Below, piece by piece: positions 57,062 to 64,000 of a stretch of DNA of 64,000 nucleotides; the stretch's first letter is position 1, and every line of letters starts with the position of its first letter. The stretch spans positions 1,116,001 to 1,180,000 of the forward strand of contig NZ_CP157000.1 in NCBI RefSeq assembly GCF_039905635.1, given 5' to 3'. Both the position numbers and the translations under genes were made by a program. This stretch comes from Microbacterium sp. ProA8. GTDB lineage: Bacteria; Actinomycetota; Actinomycetes; Actinomycetales; Microbacteriaceae. The notes under the pieces were generated by a model. That model made no database searches, had not been told where the DNA came from, and saw only the letters and a program-made list of their open reading frames with translations.

Positions 57062-58872
57062 GCACCACAGTGACCGGAACGAGCGGCGAAGACCGCTCCG
57101 ACTACACCCGTGCCGAGAGCAAGGAGATCCGCCGGCGCTCGCTGCGCCTGCTGGGCTCGCTCATCACTCCGGTGCGCGGGCAGCTGATCCTCGCCGGCGT
57201 CGTGCTGGTGGTCTCGACGGCGCTCCGCGTCGCCGGTCCCTGGCTGATCGGCATCGGCATCAACAACGCCCTGCCCGCCGCGGTGGAGCGGATGGACTGG
57301 ATGCCGACCATCCTCGTCGTGCTGGTCTACTTGGTGACAGCGATCGGCGGCGCGGCCCTCATCGGCTGGTATGTCGTGGTGGCCGCACGCCTCACGCAGG
57401 CGGTCATGCTCGACCTGCGCAAGCGCATCTTCCTGCACACGCAGCGGCTGAGCCTGGAGTTCCACGAGTCCTACACGTCGGGCCGCATCATCTCCCGTCA
57501 GACGAGCGACCTCGACACGATCCGCGAGCTGCTCGACGGCGGCCTGAACGAGCTCGTCTCGGGCATCCTGTACGGCGCGTTCACGCTGGCGGCGCTGTAC
57601 ATCGTGGACTGGCAGTCCGGCGTGATCCTGACCGTGATGGGCATTCCGCTGTACCTGCTGATGCGCTGGTTCTACTCGCGCTCGCAGCTGGTGTACCGCG
57701 AGTCGCGCGTCATCAGCGCCAAGGTGATCGTCAAGTTCGTCGAGACGATGACGGGCGTCCGCGCCGTGAAGGCCTTCCGCAAGGAGGATCGCAACGACGA
57801 AGAGTTCGGCGCCGTGGCGATGGACTACCGCGACGTCAACATGCGCTCGATCCGCCTGTTCGGCACCTTCGAGCCGGGGCTCATGGCCGTGGCATCGGTG
57901 ACGCTCGCGGTCGTGATCGCATGGGGCGGCATCCGTGTCGTCGACGGGGCGATGGAGATCGGCTTCCTGCTGTCCGCCGTGCTCTACGTGCGGAACTTCT
58001 TCTCGCCGCTGCAGGAGGTCGCGTTCTTCCTGAACTCGTACCAGTCGGCGACGGCGGCGCTCGAGAAGGTGTCGGGCGTGCTGGAGGAGGAGCCCACGGT
58101 TCCCGACCCGAAGCACCCGGTCGACCTCTGGACGGCGAAGGGCCACCTCGAGTTCCGTGATGTGGAGTTCGGCTACGGCAACGGGCGCACCATCCTGCCC
58201 GACTTCTCGCTCGACATCCCCGCCGGGCAGACGATCGCACTCGTCGGCACGACGGGAGCCGGCAAGTCGACGCTCGCCAAGCTCGTGTCGCGGTTCTACG
58301 ACCCGACGAGGGGCACGGTGACTCTCGACGACGTCGACCTGCGCTCGCTGCACCCGAAGGACCTCCGCCGTGCGATCGTCATGGTCACGCAGGAGGCCTA
58401 CCTGTTCAGCGGCACGGTCGCCGACAACATCGCACTCGGCAAGCCCGACGCGACGCTCGACGAGATCAGGGCCGCCGCGAAGGCGGTGGGGGCGGATGCC
58501 TTCATCGAGGCCCTTCCCGACGGCTACGACACCGACGTGAACAAGCGCGGCGGCCGCGTGTCGGCGGGGCAGCGTCAGCTGATCTCGTTCGCGCGCGCCT
58601 TCCTCGCGAACCCGGCGGTGCTCATCCTCGATGAGGCGACGGCGTCGCTCGACATGCCGTCCGAGCGACAGATCCAGGATGCCCTGCAGACGCTGCTCGC
58701 CGACCGCACCGCGATCATCATCGCGCACCGTCTGTCGACGGTCGCGATCGCCGATCGCGTGCTCGTCATGGAGCACGGCCGCATCATCGAGGACGACGCC
58801 CCGGAGGCGCTGATCGCCGGCGCCGGCAAGTTCGCCCAGCTCCACAGTGCCTGGAGAGAGTCGCTGGTCTGA
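57058..58872 (+). CDS. ABC exporter half-transporter, catalytic partner
   Basis: 604 residues. An N-terminal polar segment (~35 residues) is followed by six TM helices and a nucleotide-binding domain with Walker A 'GTTGAGKST', Walker B '[12 protein letters not shown]' carrying the catalytic Glu526, and H-loop 'IIAHRLST'. The signature is degenerate ('[10 protein letters not shown]' instead of LSGGQ). The defect complements that of the upstream subunit: together they form one working and one silent ATP site, as in known heterodimeric exporters. GTG start, overlapping the previous stop (GTGA). A terminator hairpin follows. Confidence 0.93.
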   Translation: MSTTVTGTSGEDRSDYTRAESKEIRRRSLRLLGSLITPVRGQLILAGVVLVVSTALRVAGPWLIGIGINNALPAAVERMDWMPTILVVLVYLVTAIGGAALIGWYVVVAARLTQAVMLDLRKRIFLHTQRLSLEFHESYTSGRIISRQTSDLDTIRELLDGGLNELVSGILYGAFTLAALYIVDWQSGVILTVMGIPLYLLMRWFYSRSQLVYRESRVISAKVIVKFVETMTGVRAVKAFRKEDRNDEEFGAVAMDYRDVNMRSIRLFGTFEPGLMAVASVTLAVVIAWGGIRVVDGAMEIGFLLSAVLYVRNFFSPLQEVAFFLNSYQSATAALEKVSGVLEEEPTVPDPKHPVDLWTAKGHLEFRDVEFGYGNGRTILPDFSLDIPAGQTIALVGTTGAGKSTLAKLVSRFYDPTRGTVTLDDVDLRSLHPKDLRRAIVMVTQEAYLFSGTVADNIALGKPDATLDEIRAAAKAVGADAFIEALPDGYDTDVNKRGGRVSAGQRQLISFARAFLANPAVLILDEATASLDMPSERQIQDALQTLLADRTAIIIAHRLSTVAIADRVLVMEHGRIIEDDAPEALIAGAGKFAQLHSAWRESLV

Positions 58873-58951
58873 CCCTCGAGTCCTCGCCCGGGAGGCGTTC
58901 GGCGGGCTCCGGCCAGCGACCCCGGGCCTGGAGGGAGTCGCTGGTCTGACC
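58849..58951 (+). repeat. Direct repeat of the exporter gene's last 26 bases
   Basis: Bases 58849-58874, covering the last seven codons, stop codon and 2 nt after it, recur at 58926-58951 with one difference (a/g). The offset of 77 bp is not a multiple of three, so the second copy is non-coding. It looks like the scar of a small local duplication. Confidence 0.85.
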
Positions 58952-58973
58952 GGCCTCACTCCTCGCAAAGACC

Positions 58974-59016
58974 CGGATGCCCCGGCCCACCTGTCCACAC
59001 AGGGCCGGGGCATCCG
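58974..59016. terminator. Bidirectional terminator between exporter and mannan operon
   Basis: A perfect 15-bp stem (58974-58988 with 59002-59016, CGGATGCCCCGGCCC) closes a 13-nt loop and is followed by TCTT. It sits between the convergent ends of the exporter gene and the sugar kinase. Confidence 0.8.
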
Positions 59017-59035
59017 TCTTCGTCGTGGGCGGGCG

Positions 59036-59947
59036 TCAGACCTGCGCGACCGAGACGGCGTGGGCGAGCGGATGCCCCGCCTCGAGGCCCGCGAGGGCGA
59101 CGGCGCCGTCGATGCCGAGGCCGCGGGGCTCGACGAGCGTGACGTCGAGTTCGCTCGCCCGGATGTGCGAGGCGAACGCCTCGTGCAGCTGCGGGGAGCG
59201 GAACACGCCGCCGATGGCGCACGCCGCGAAGTGCTCGTCAGGATCGTCGGAACGCACCCGCCGCAGCGCCGTCTCGACGCTGTGGGCGAGCTCTCCGCCG
59301 GCGCGCACGGTGATGTGCTGCGACACGGCGTCGCCGTCGGAGGCCAGCCGGGCGACCTGCTCGGCGAACGAGGCGACGACGCTCACGCGGTCGTCGGCGG
59401 ACTGCAGGTGGATGTACGCCTGCCCGAGGTCGGGCCACCGCTCCTCGGCGACGGCGCGCAGCCGCGTCGCGGGACCGCGCCCGTCGAACTCGCGCATCAC
59501 GGCGTCGAGCGCTTCGCGCCCGATCCAGTAGCCGCTGCCGGCGTCGCCCATGAGGTAGCCCCACCCGTCGACGCGGGCCACGCGCTCCGCGCCGACGGCG
59601 AGCGTCACGACGCCGGTGCCCGCGGCCACGACCGCGCCGCGGGTGTCGCCGAGAGCGCCGAGGAACGACGTCGTCGAGTCGTGCGCGAGGATGACCTCGC
59701 GCACCGTGGGATCGCCGATGCGGGCGAGGAACTCGGCGGCATCCGCCTCCTGGGTGGTGAGCCCTGACACCCCGGCGCTCACGACCGACACCTCGGCGCC
59801 CGTCCGCTCGATCGCGGCGTGCGCGACCGCCGTGAGCTGGGGCAGCAGCGGCTCGTGGGTGCGGATGCCGGGAAAGACCATGTCATGGCCCCGGAGGCGC
59901 ACCTTGATGCCGGTCTGCCCGGCATCGATCGCCAGTACTGTGCTCAT
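59036..59947 (-). CDS. BadF/BadG-family sugar kinase (N-acetylglucosamine kinase-like)
   Basis: 303 residues of the ASKHA fold: phosphate-1 motif 'AIDAGQTGIKVRL' at the N-terminus, 'VVAAGTGVVTLAVG' near 110, 'GWGYLMGDAGSGYWIGREAL' near 130, and an adenosine-side 'CAIGGVF'. Family members phosphorylate GlcNAc or related sugars; within a mannoside operon a mannose-type substrate is equally possible. Start choice is uncertain. The ATG at 59947 matches the family N-terminus. An in-frame ATG at 60139 overlaps the upstream stop (ATGA) and would add a 64-residue low-complexity Gly/Thr/Ala extension. If 59947 is right, the 188 nt between this gene and the one before it hold nothing else obvious. Confidence 0.88.
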   Translation of the reverse strand: MSTVLAIDAGQTGIKVRLRGHDMVFPGIRTHEPLLPQLTAVAHAAIERTGAEVSVVSAGVSGLTTQEADAAEFLARIGDPTVREVILAHDSTTSFLGALGDTRGAVVAAGTGVVTLAVGAERVARVDGWGYLMGDAGSGYWIGREALDAVMREFDGRGPATRLRAVAEERWPDLGQAYIHLQSADDRVSVVASFAEQVARLASDGDAVSQHITVRAGGELAHSVETALRRVRSDDPDEHFAACAIGGVFRSPQLHEAFASHIRASELDVTLVEPRGLGIDGAVALAGLEAGHPLAHAVSVAQV

Positions 59948-60135
59948 GCGGCTGTCGCCCCTTCTTCCCGCAGAGTCGGTCGTGCCCGTGCCGGCGCCGG
60001 CGCCCGACGCCGTGCCCTCGACGGAGCCGTCCCCGTCGTGCCGGCCGTCGCCGGCCGGCGTGGCCGGTGTCCCGTCCCAGGATGATGCTCCACCTGTCGG
60101 GGCCTCCGCGGATACCCCTGTCGCCGTGTGCTCGG

Positions 60136-61119
60136 TCATGGCAGCTGCGGCATCCTCGCCTGGCCCGCGCGCCGGCGGTACGCCTCGCGGAGGAACTCCC
60201 CGGCCGGCTTGCCGTACGGGCAGTAGTCGTCGTTGCCCGCCGCCGTCTCGGCGGCGTACAGCCGGGGCGGCCAGTCCCACAGCATGAAGCCGCGCACCCA
60301 GGGGCGTCCGTCGCACGCCGCGAACATCGCCTCGTAGTAGCGGAGCTGCTCGTCGCCCGAAGGGGCGCCCGGCAGCGACCAGTCGTTGGGGCGGTCGGGC
60401 GAGCCCTCGCGCGAGGGGCATCCGGCCTCCATGAAGAAGAACGGCTTGCCCGTCGCGGCCACGGCCCGCTCGATCCGGTCGAGCTCGGCATCCCAGCGGT
60501 CGATCGGGTAGTAGCCGCTGGACGTGACGACGTCCACGGCGTCCCACCAGCCCAGGCGGTCTTCCTGGTACTTGTCGCAGTTGTACGTCACGACGCCGGA
60601 GTAGACGGTGCGTACCGCGGCGACGAGCTCGCGCCACTCCGCCTCGCGGGCATCGGCGCGCACCATCTCGCAGCCGATGCAGAGCATCTCGCAGCCCTCG
60701 GCCTCGGCGATGCCGGCCGCGTGCAGGATGAACTCGCGGTACGAGGCGAACCACTCGCCCCACGTCGGCTCGCCCGGCACATCCCGGTCGAAGAACCCGA
60801 TATGGGCGCGCCACGTTCCGTCGGCCACGTTCACCACGGGCTTCAGGCACACCTTCAGCCCGAGGGCCCGCGCTTCGCGGATCGCCCACACGATCTCGTC
60901 GTCGGTGACCGTCGGCTCCTCGCGGAACCGCACCTCGGTCGACTGCGCGGTCTCCTGCAGGGCCGAGTACGCGATCGCCGTCCAGTTCACGCCGTGGTCG
61001 GCCATCTCACGGAGGGACTCGGATGCCTCGGCCGTCGCCCACGTGCCGCGCACGCCCGTCCAACCCCAGGTCATCCCGGCCACGTACGGCTCGAGCGCCT
61101 GGGTGGGCTCGGCGGTCAC
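60136..61119 (-). CDS. GH113-like endo-beta-1,4-mannanase
   Basis: 327 residues, a TIM-barrel glycosidase without a signal peptide, so it acts inside the cell on imported oligosaccharides. 'GVNWTAIAYSALQETAQST' (near 45-62) and 'KVCLKPVVNV' (near 89) fit the early barrel. Glu151 in 'EMLCIGCEM' and Glu231 in 'FFFMEAGCPS' fall where the acid/base and nucleophile are expected; from memory the Alicyclobacillus GH113 mannanase uses the same two numbers. The GTG start overlaps the beta-mannosidase stop by 4 nt. Together with that enzyme it would break manno-oligosaccharides down to mannose. Confidence 0.82.
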   Translation of the reverse strand: MTAEPTQALEPYVAGMTWGWTGVRGTWATAEASESLREMADHGVNWTAIAYSALQETAQSTEVRFREEPTVTDDEIVWAIREARALGLKVCLKPVVNVADGTWRAHIGFFDRDVPGEPTWGEWFASYREFILHAAGIAEAEGCEMLCIGCEMVRADAREAEWRELVAAVRTVYSGVVTYNCDKYQEDRLGWWDAVDVVTSSGYYPIDRWDAELDRIERAVAATGKPFFFMEAGCPSREGSPDRPNDWSLPGAPSGDEQLRYYEAMFAACDGRPWVRGFMLWDWPPRLYAAETAAGNDDYCPYGKPAGEFLREAYRRRAGQARMPQLP

Positions 61120-63623
61120 GAGGCGACCAGTTCGTTGGCGGTCCGCAGGACCCGCGGATCCGAGAGCGCGGATGCCGCGAGCGGGTCGCCGTCGTGGCGT
61201 ACGAGCAGCGTCGTGCTCTCGCCGGGCAGCAGGGTCACGAGCGCGTCGGACGCGACGGCGCCGGGGTCGACCTTGTCGACGAGCAGGGTGAGGTCCCGCA
61301 CCAAGGAGCTCGCGGTGAGCGAGACGAGCGTGCCGTCCGCGGCCGGCTCCGTGCGGACCTCCACCTGCGCCGCGCCGAGCGCCGAGTCGCGCGGCTCCGC
61401 GAAGAACCAGTGGCCACGCAGCTCGCCGACGCCGGCGACGACGAGCTCGCTCGCCGCGTCGCCCGCCGCGGCGACCTCGGCGGGCAGGGGCACGGTGATC
61501 GTCTCCCGGGGCGCAAGCGTGATCGTCGAGGTGAACCGCGCGAGCTCGTCGCCCGAGAAGCCGACGCGGCGTGCCACGACCTCGCCGTCCCACGTGTCGG
61601 CGGTGTCGTTCACGAGCACGGCGGCGAGTCCGCCGTCGCGGGGCTGCACGGTCACGACCCGGGGTGCGAATGCGTTCTTCAGCGCGTAGTACAGCGGCTT
61701 CGGGCGCTCGTCGCCGTCGATCGCCGCCCATGAGGTGACCGGCCAGCAGTCGTTGAGCTGCCAGACGATGGCGCCCTGCGTGTGCGGCGCCCACGAGCGG
61801 AAGTGCTCGAGCGCGGTGCGCACGGCCAGCGCCTGGTTGAGCTGCATGGCCCAGTGCCAGTCCTCCATGGCCTCCGGCATCCGGAAATGCGGGATCAGCC
61901 CGTTCGTGAGCTTGGTGTTGCCCTCCATCGCCTTCTGGTGCACGATCATGCCGGGCGATTCGGGCGTGAGCGGGGCGTCCGAGACGGAGCGGACGAGCGT
62001 GCTCCACGCGGGCGGTCCCTGCCAGCCGAACTCGGCGACGAACCGCGGCCGGTGATCGCGGTAAGTGGGCCAGTCGAGCCGGTTCCACTGCTCCCACAGG
62101 TGCATCGAGCCGTGCTGCTCGTCGTTGGGATGGGGGCCCGTCTGAGCCTCGCCGTCCCAGCCGGCACCGGGGCTGAACGGGCTTCCGGGGGCATACGGCA
62201 CGTGCGGGGCGAGCTCGGCCACGAGGGCCGGGAACAGCTCGTAGTAGTAGTGCGCGCCCCACGTCTTGCCGTCCAGGCGCAGCTTCCACCCCCAGTCCTC
62301 GTAGCCCCAGAGGTTCTCGTTGTTGCCGGTGAGCAGCACCAGCGAGGCGTGGTGACCGAGCCGCACGATGTTCTCGCGCGCCTCGGCCTCGATCTCGGAG
62401 CGCAGCGGCTCCTCCTCGGCATACGCGGCGCACGCGAACAGGAAGTCCTGCCACACGAGCAGGCCCATCTCGTCGGCGAGCTCGTAGAAGTCGTCGGACT
62501 CGTACAGTCCGCCGCCCCAGACGCGGATGAGGTTGAGGTTCGCGTCGAGCGCCTGCTCGAACCGGCGGCGCAGGCGGTCGCGCGTCACCCGCACGGTCAG
62601 GGCGTCGTCGGGGATCCAGTTGACCCCCTTCACGAAGATCGGCTGGTCGTTGACGACGAGCGTGAACGGCGTGCCGGCGTCGTCGGGCGTCGTGTCCCAG
62701 CGCACATCGCGGACGCCGACGACGCGGTGCGCGGCATCCAGCGGATCCGGGCCGTCGCCACCCTGCAGACGCACGTCGACGACGTAGAGCGGCTGCTCGC
62801 CGTAGCCCGCCGGCCACCAGCGCTCCGCGGAGGCGAGCTCGAGTCGGACCGTAGCCCGGTCGCCGGCGAGCTCGACGGTGGCCCCCTGCAGCTCCTTCTC
62901 GCTCACACCGGGCCCGTTCACCGTCGCGTGGACGGAGAGGGGAACGGATGCCGCACCCGGTGCCCGCTCGACCTCCACCTCGACGGTGATCGTGCCGCCG
63001 TCGCCCGCCGGCGTCGCGACCACACGCGTCTGCGCCAGGCGGGCCACCGACCAGGACTCCAGTCCGACCGGCTTGACGATGCCGCTGGTGTAGGTCGCGA
63101 TGCCCCAGTCCCACCCGAAGCTGCATGCCGACTTGCGGATGGCGTCGTAGGGGAGGGGGTACGGACGCTGGCGTGCGCCCAGTGCGACGCTCTGCTCGTT
63201 GGCGTACTTGACGGGGGAGCGGAACCGCACCACGAGCTCGTTCTCGCCGGCGACGAGCGCGTCACGCACATCGAGCCGGTACGAACGGTGCTGGTTCGCG
63301 GTCGAACCGACCTCCCGACCGTTGAGCAGGATCGTCGTCACGGTGTCCAGGCCCTCGAACACCAGGTCTGTGCGGTCGGCGTCGTCCGGTGCCCACGTGA
63401 AGGATGTCGCGTAGGTCCAGTCGACCAGCCCGATCCACGCCAGCGCCGACTCATTGTCGTCGAGGAACGGGTCGGGGATCAGGCCGGCGGCGAGCAGGTC
63501 GGTGTGCACGCAGCCGGGGACGACGGCATCCACCGGCGCATCGAAGCCGTCCGGCGCGGGTCCGGCGGCGGCCCGGAGGGTCCAGCCCGAGTCGAGGGGG
63601 CGGAACGAGAGAGCAGTGGTCAC
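61116..63623 (-). CDS. Beta-mannosidase (glycoside hydrolase family 2)
   Basis: 835 residues, normal for intracellular GH2 beta-mannosidases. An N-terminal jelly-roll ('VPGCVHTDLLAAGLIPDPFLDDNE', 'LVFEGLDTVTTILLNG') is followed by Ig-like domains and the TIM barrel: 'LNLIRVWGGGLYESDDFYELADEMGLLVWQDF'-type core, acid/base Glu436 in 'LLTGNNENLWGYEDW', nucleophile Glu531 in 'RFVAEFGWQGPP'. It removes mannose from the non-reducing end of beta-mannosides. No signal peptide. The GTG at 63623, with AGGAG 9 nt upstream, overlaps the permease stop (GTGA); a longer frame to 63731 is permease shadow. Confidence 0.94.
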   Translation of the reverse strand: MTTALSFRPLDSGWTLRAAAGPAPDGFDAPVDAVVPGCVHTDLLAAGLIPDPFLDDNESALAWIGLVDWTYATSFTWAPDDADRTDLVFEGLDTVTTILLNGREVGSTANQHRSYRLDVRDALVAGENELVVRFRSPVKYANEQSVALGARQRPYPLPYDAIRKSACSFGWDWGIATYTSGIVKPVGLESWSVARLAQTRVVATPAGDGGTITVEVEVERAPGAASVPLSVHATVNGPGVSEKELQGATVELAGDRATVRLELASAERWWPAGYGEQPLYVVDVRLQGGDGPDPLDAAHRVVGVRDVRWDTTPDDAGTPFTLVVNDQPIFVKGVNWIPDDALTVRVTRDRLRRRFEQALDANLNLIRVWGGGLYESDDFYELADEMGLLVWQDFLFACAAYAEEEPLRSEIEAEARENIVRLGHHASLVLLTGNNENLWGYEDWGWKLRLDGKTWGAHYYYELFPALVAELAPHVPYAPGSPFSPGAGWDGEAQTGPHPNDEQHGSMHLWEQWNRLDWPTYRDHRPRFVAEFGWQGPPAWSTLVRSVSDAPLTPESPGMIVHQKAMEGNTKLTNGLIPHFRMPEAMEDWHWAMQLNQALAVRTALEHFRSWAPHTQGAIVWQLNDCWPVTSWAAIDGDERPKPLYYALKNAFAPRVVTVQPRDGGLAAVLVNDTADTWDGEVVARRVGFSGDELARFTSTITLAPRETITVPLPAEVAAAGDAASELVVAGVGELRGHWFFAEPRDSALGAAQVEVRTEPAADGTLVSLTASSLVRDLTLLVDKVDPGAVASDALVTLLPGESTTLLVRHDGDPLAASALSDPRVLRTANELVAS

Positions 63624-64000
63624 TTGACGGCTCCTGAGGTGAGGCCCTTGTAGATCCAGCGCTGCAGCAGCAGGAAGGCGATGAGGGTCGGGATGATGAC
63701 GAGGACGGTGCCGGCCGAGATGACCTCCCACTGCGCGCCGAACGGTCCCTTGAACCGGAACAGCGACGTCGAGATGAGCCCTTCGGACGGCAGATAGAGG
63801 AACGGGGCGTAGAACTCGTTGTACACCGCGATGCCCTTGATGATGACGACCGTCGCGATCGCGGGTCGCAGCAGCGGCAGCACGATGCGCCAGTAGATCG
63901 TCCAGCGGTTCGCGCCGTCGATCATCGCCGCTTCATCGAGCGAGACCGGGATCGACTGCATGAACTGGATGAACAGGTAGATCGCGATGATGTCCGTGCC
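63620..64000 (-). CDS. Carbohydrate ABC transporter permease, MalG type (5' end outside window)
   Basis: The C-terminal 126 residues are visible and the frame is open at the right edge. The cytoplasmic EAA loop 'LDEAAMIDGANRWTIYWRIVLPLLRPA', which docks the ATPase, and the last two TM helices ('VVIIKGIAVYNEFYAPFLYL', 'VISAGTVLVIIPTLIAFLLL') are present, ending 'IYKGLTSGAVK', as is typical of this family. It is the inner-membrane permease of a CUT1 sugar importer whose partner permease and binding protein should lie to the right. Translationally coupled to the beta-mannosidase, it probably imports manno-oligosaccharides. Confidence 0.92.
   Translation of the reverse strand, partial: GTDIIAIYLFIQFMQSIPVSLDEAAMIDGANRWTIYWRIVLPLLRPAIATVVIIKGIAVYNEFYAPFLYLPSEGLISTSLFRFKGPFGAQWEVISAGTVLVIIPTLIAFLLLQRWIYKGLTSGAVK

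Overview
This is high-GC actinobacterial DNA, most like Microbacterium or a close Microbacteriaceae relative. Four things suggest this: the strong G/C third-position bias with recurrent 'ggatgcc'/'gcatcc' words; TANNNT -10 boxes placed 6-7 nt before start codons (leaderless genes); the perM-purN-purH gene order; and an LAETG-type (class E sortase) wall-sorting signal. No rRNA, tRNA, CRISPR array, transposase or phage gene was seen. The largest gap between genes (about 460 nt, 54763-55222) holds a terminator, a promoter and a leader peptide.

Layout. (1) 1-32292: one reading frame, already open at the left edge, encodes at least 10,763 residues of a surface protein. It has a Pro/Thr-rich stalk, 14 tandem ~381-397-residue beta-type repeats, further degenerate repeats, RTX-like Ca-binding turns and a C-terminal sorting signal. 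(2) 32335-35080: an F420-type oxidoreductase, a SUMF1-fold protein, and on the other strand an AzgA-type purine permease. (3) 35209-39125: perM, purN and purH, covering cell division and de novo purine synthesis. (4) 39261-52479: a type VII secretion-like locus. It has an RDD-FHA membrane protein and a three-ATPase EssC/EccC-like motor with an FHA domain, followed by two parallel cassettes. Each cassette has an identical 95-aa Esx protein, a variable WXG-like partner, a large alpha-helical/transmembrane putative substrate, one or two ~205-aa soluble proteins and a 4-TM membrane protein. (5) 52562-54762: an Ada/AlkA fusion and an O6-alkylguanine methyltransferase, forming an alkylation-repair operon. 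(6) 54850-58872: a promoter, a 26-codon leader peptide and a heterodimeric ABC exporter. (7) 64000-59036, minus strand: the end of a sugar ABC permease, a GH2 beta-mannosidase, a GH113-like endo-mannanase and a BadF-type sugar kinase, coupled by 4-nt overlaps (the last depending on the kinase start). Together they make a manno-oligosaccharide uptake and degradation operon.

The most unusual parts are the secretion locus, the giant surface protein and the exporter leader. In the secretion locus no EccB, EccD, EccE, MycP, EsaA, EssA or EssB gene is visible. Its three promoter regions each carry an 18-bp palindrome of the form ATGGGGA-N4-TCCCCAT, exact at the two esx copies and 14/18 at the RDD-FHA gene. 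The esx copies are 337/338 identical, from the -10 box to the stop codon. All product names come from reading motifs and from gene context. No database search was run.
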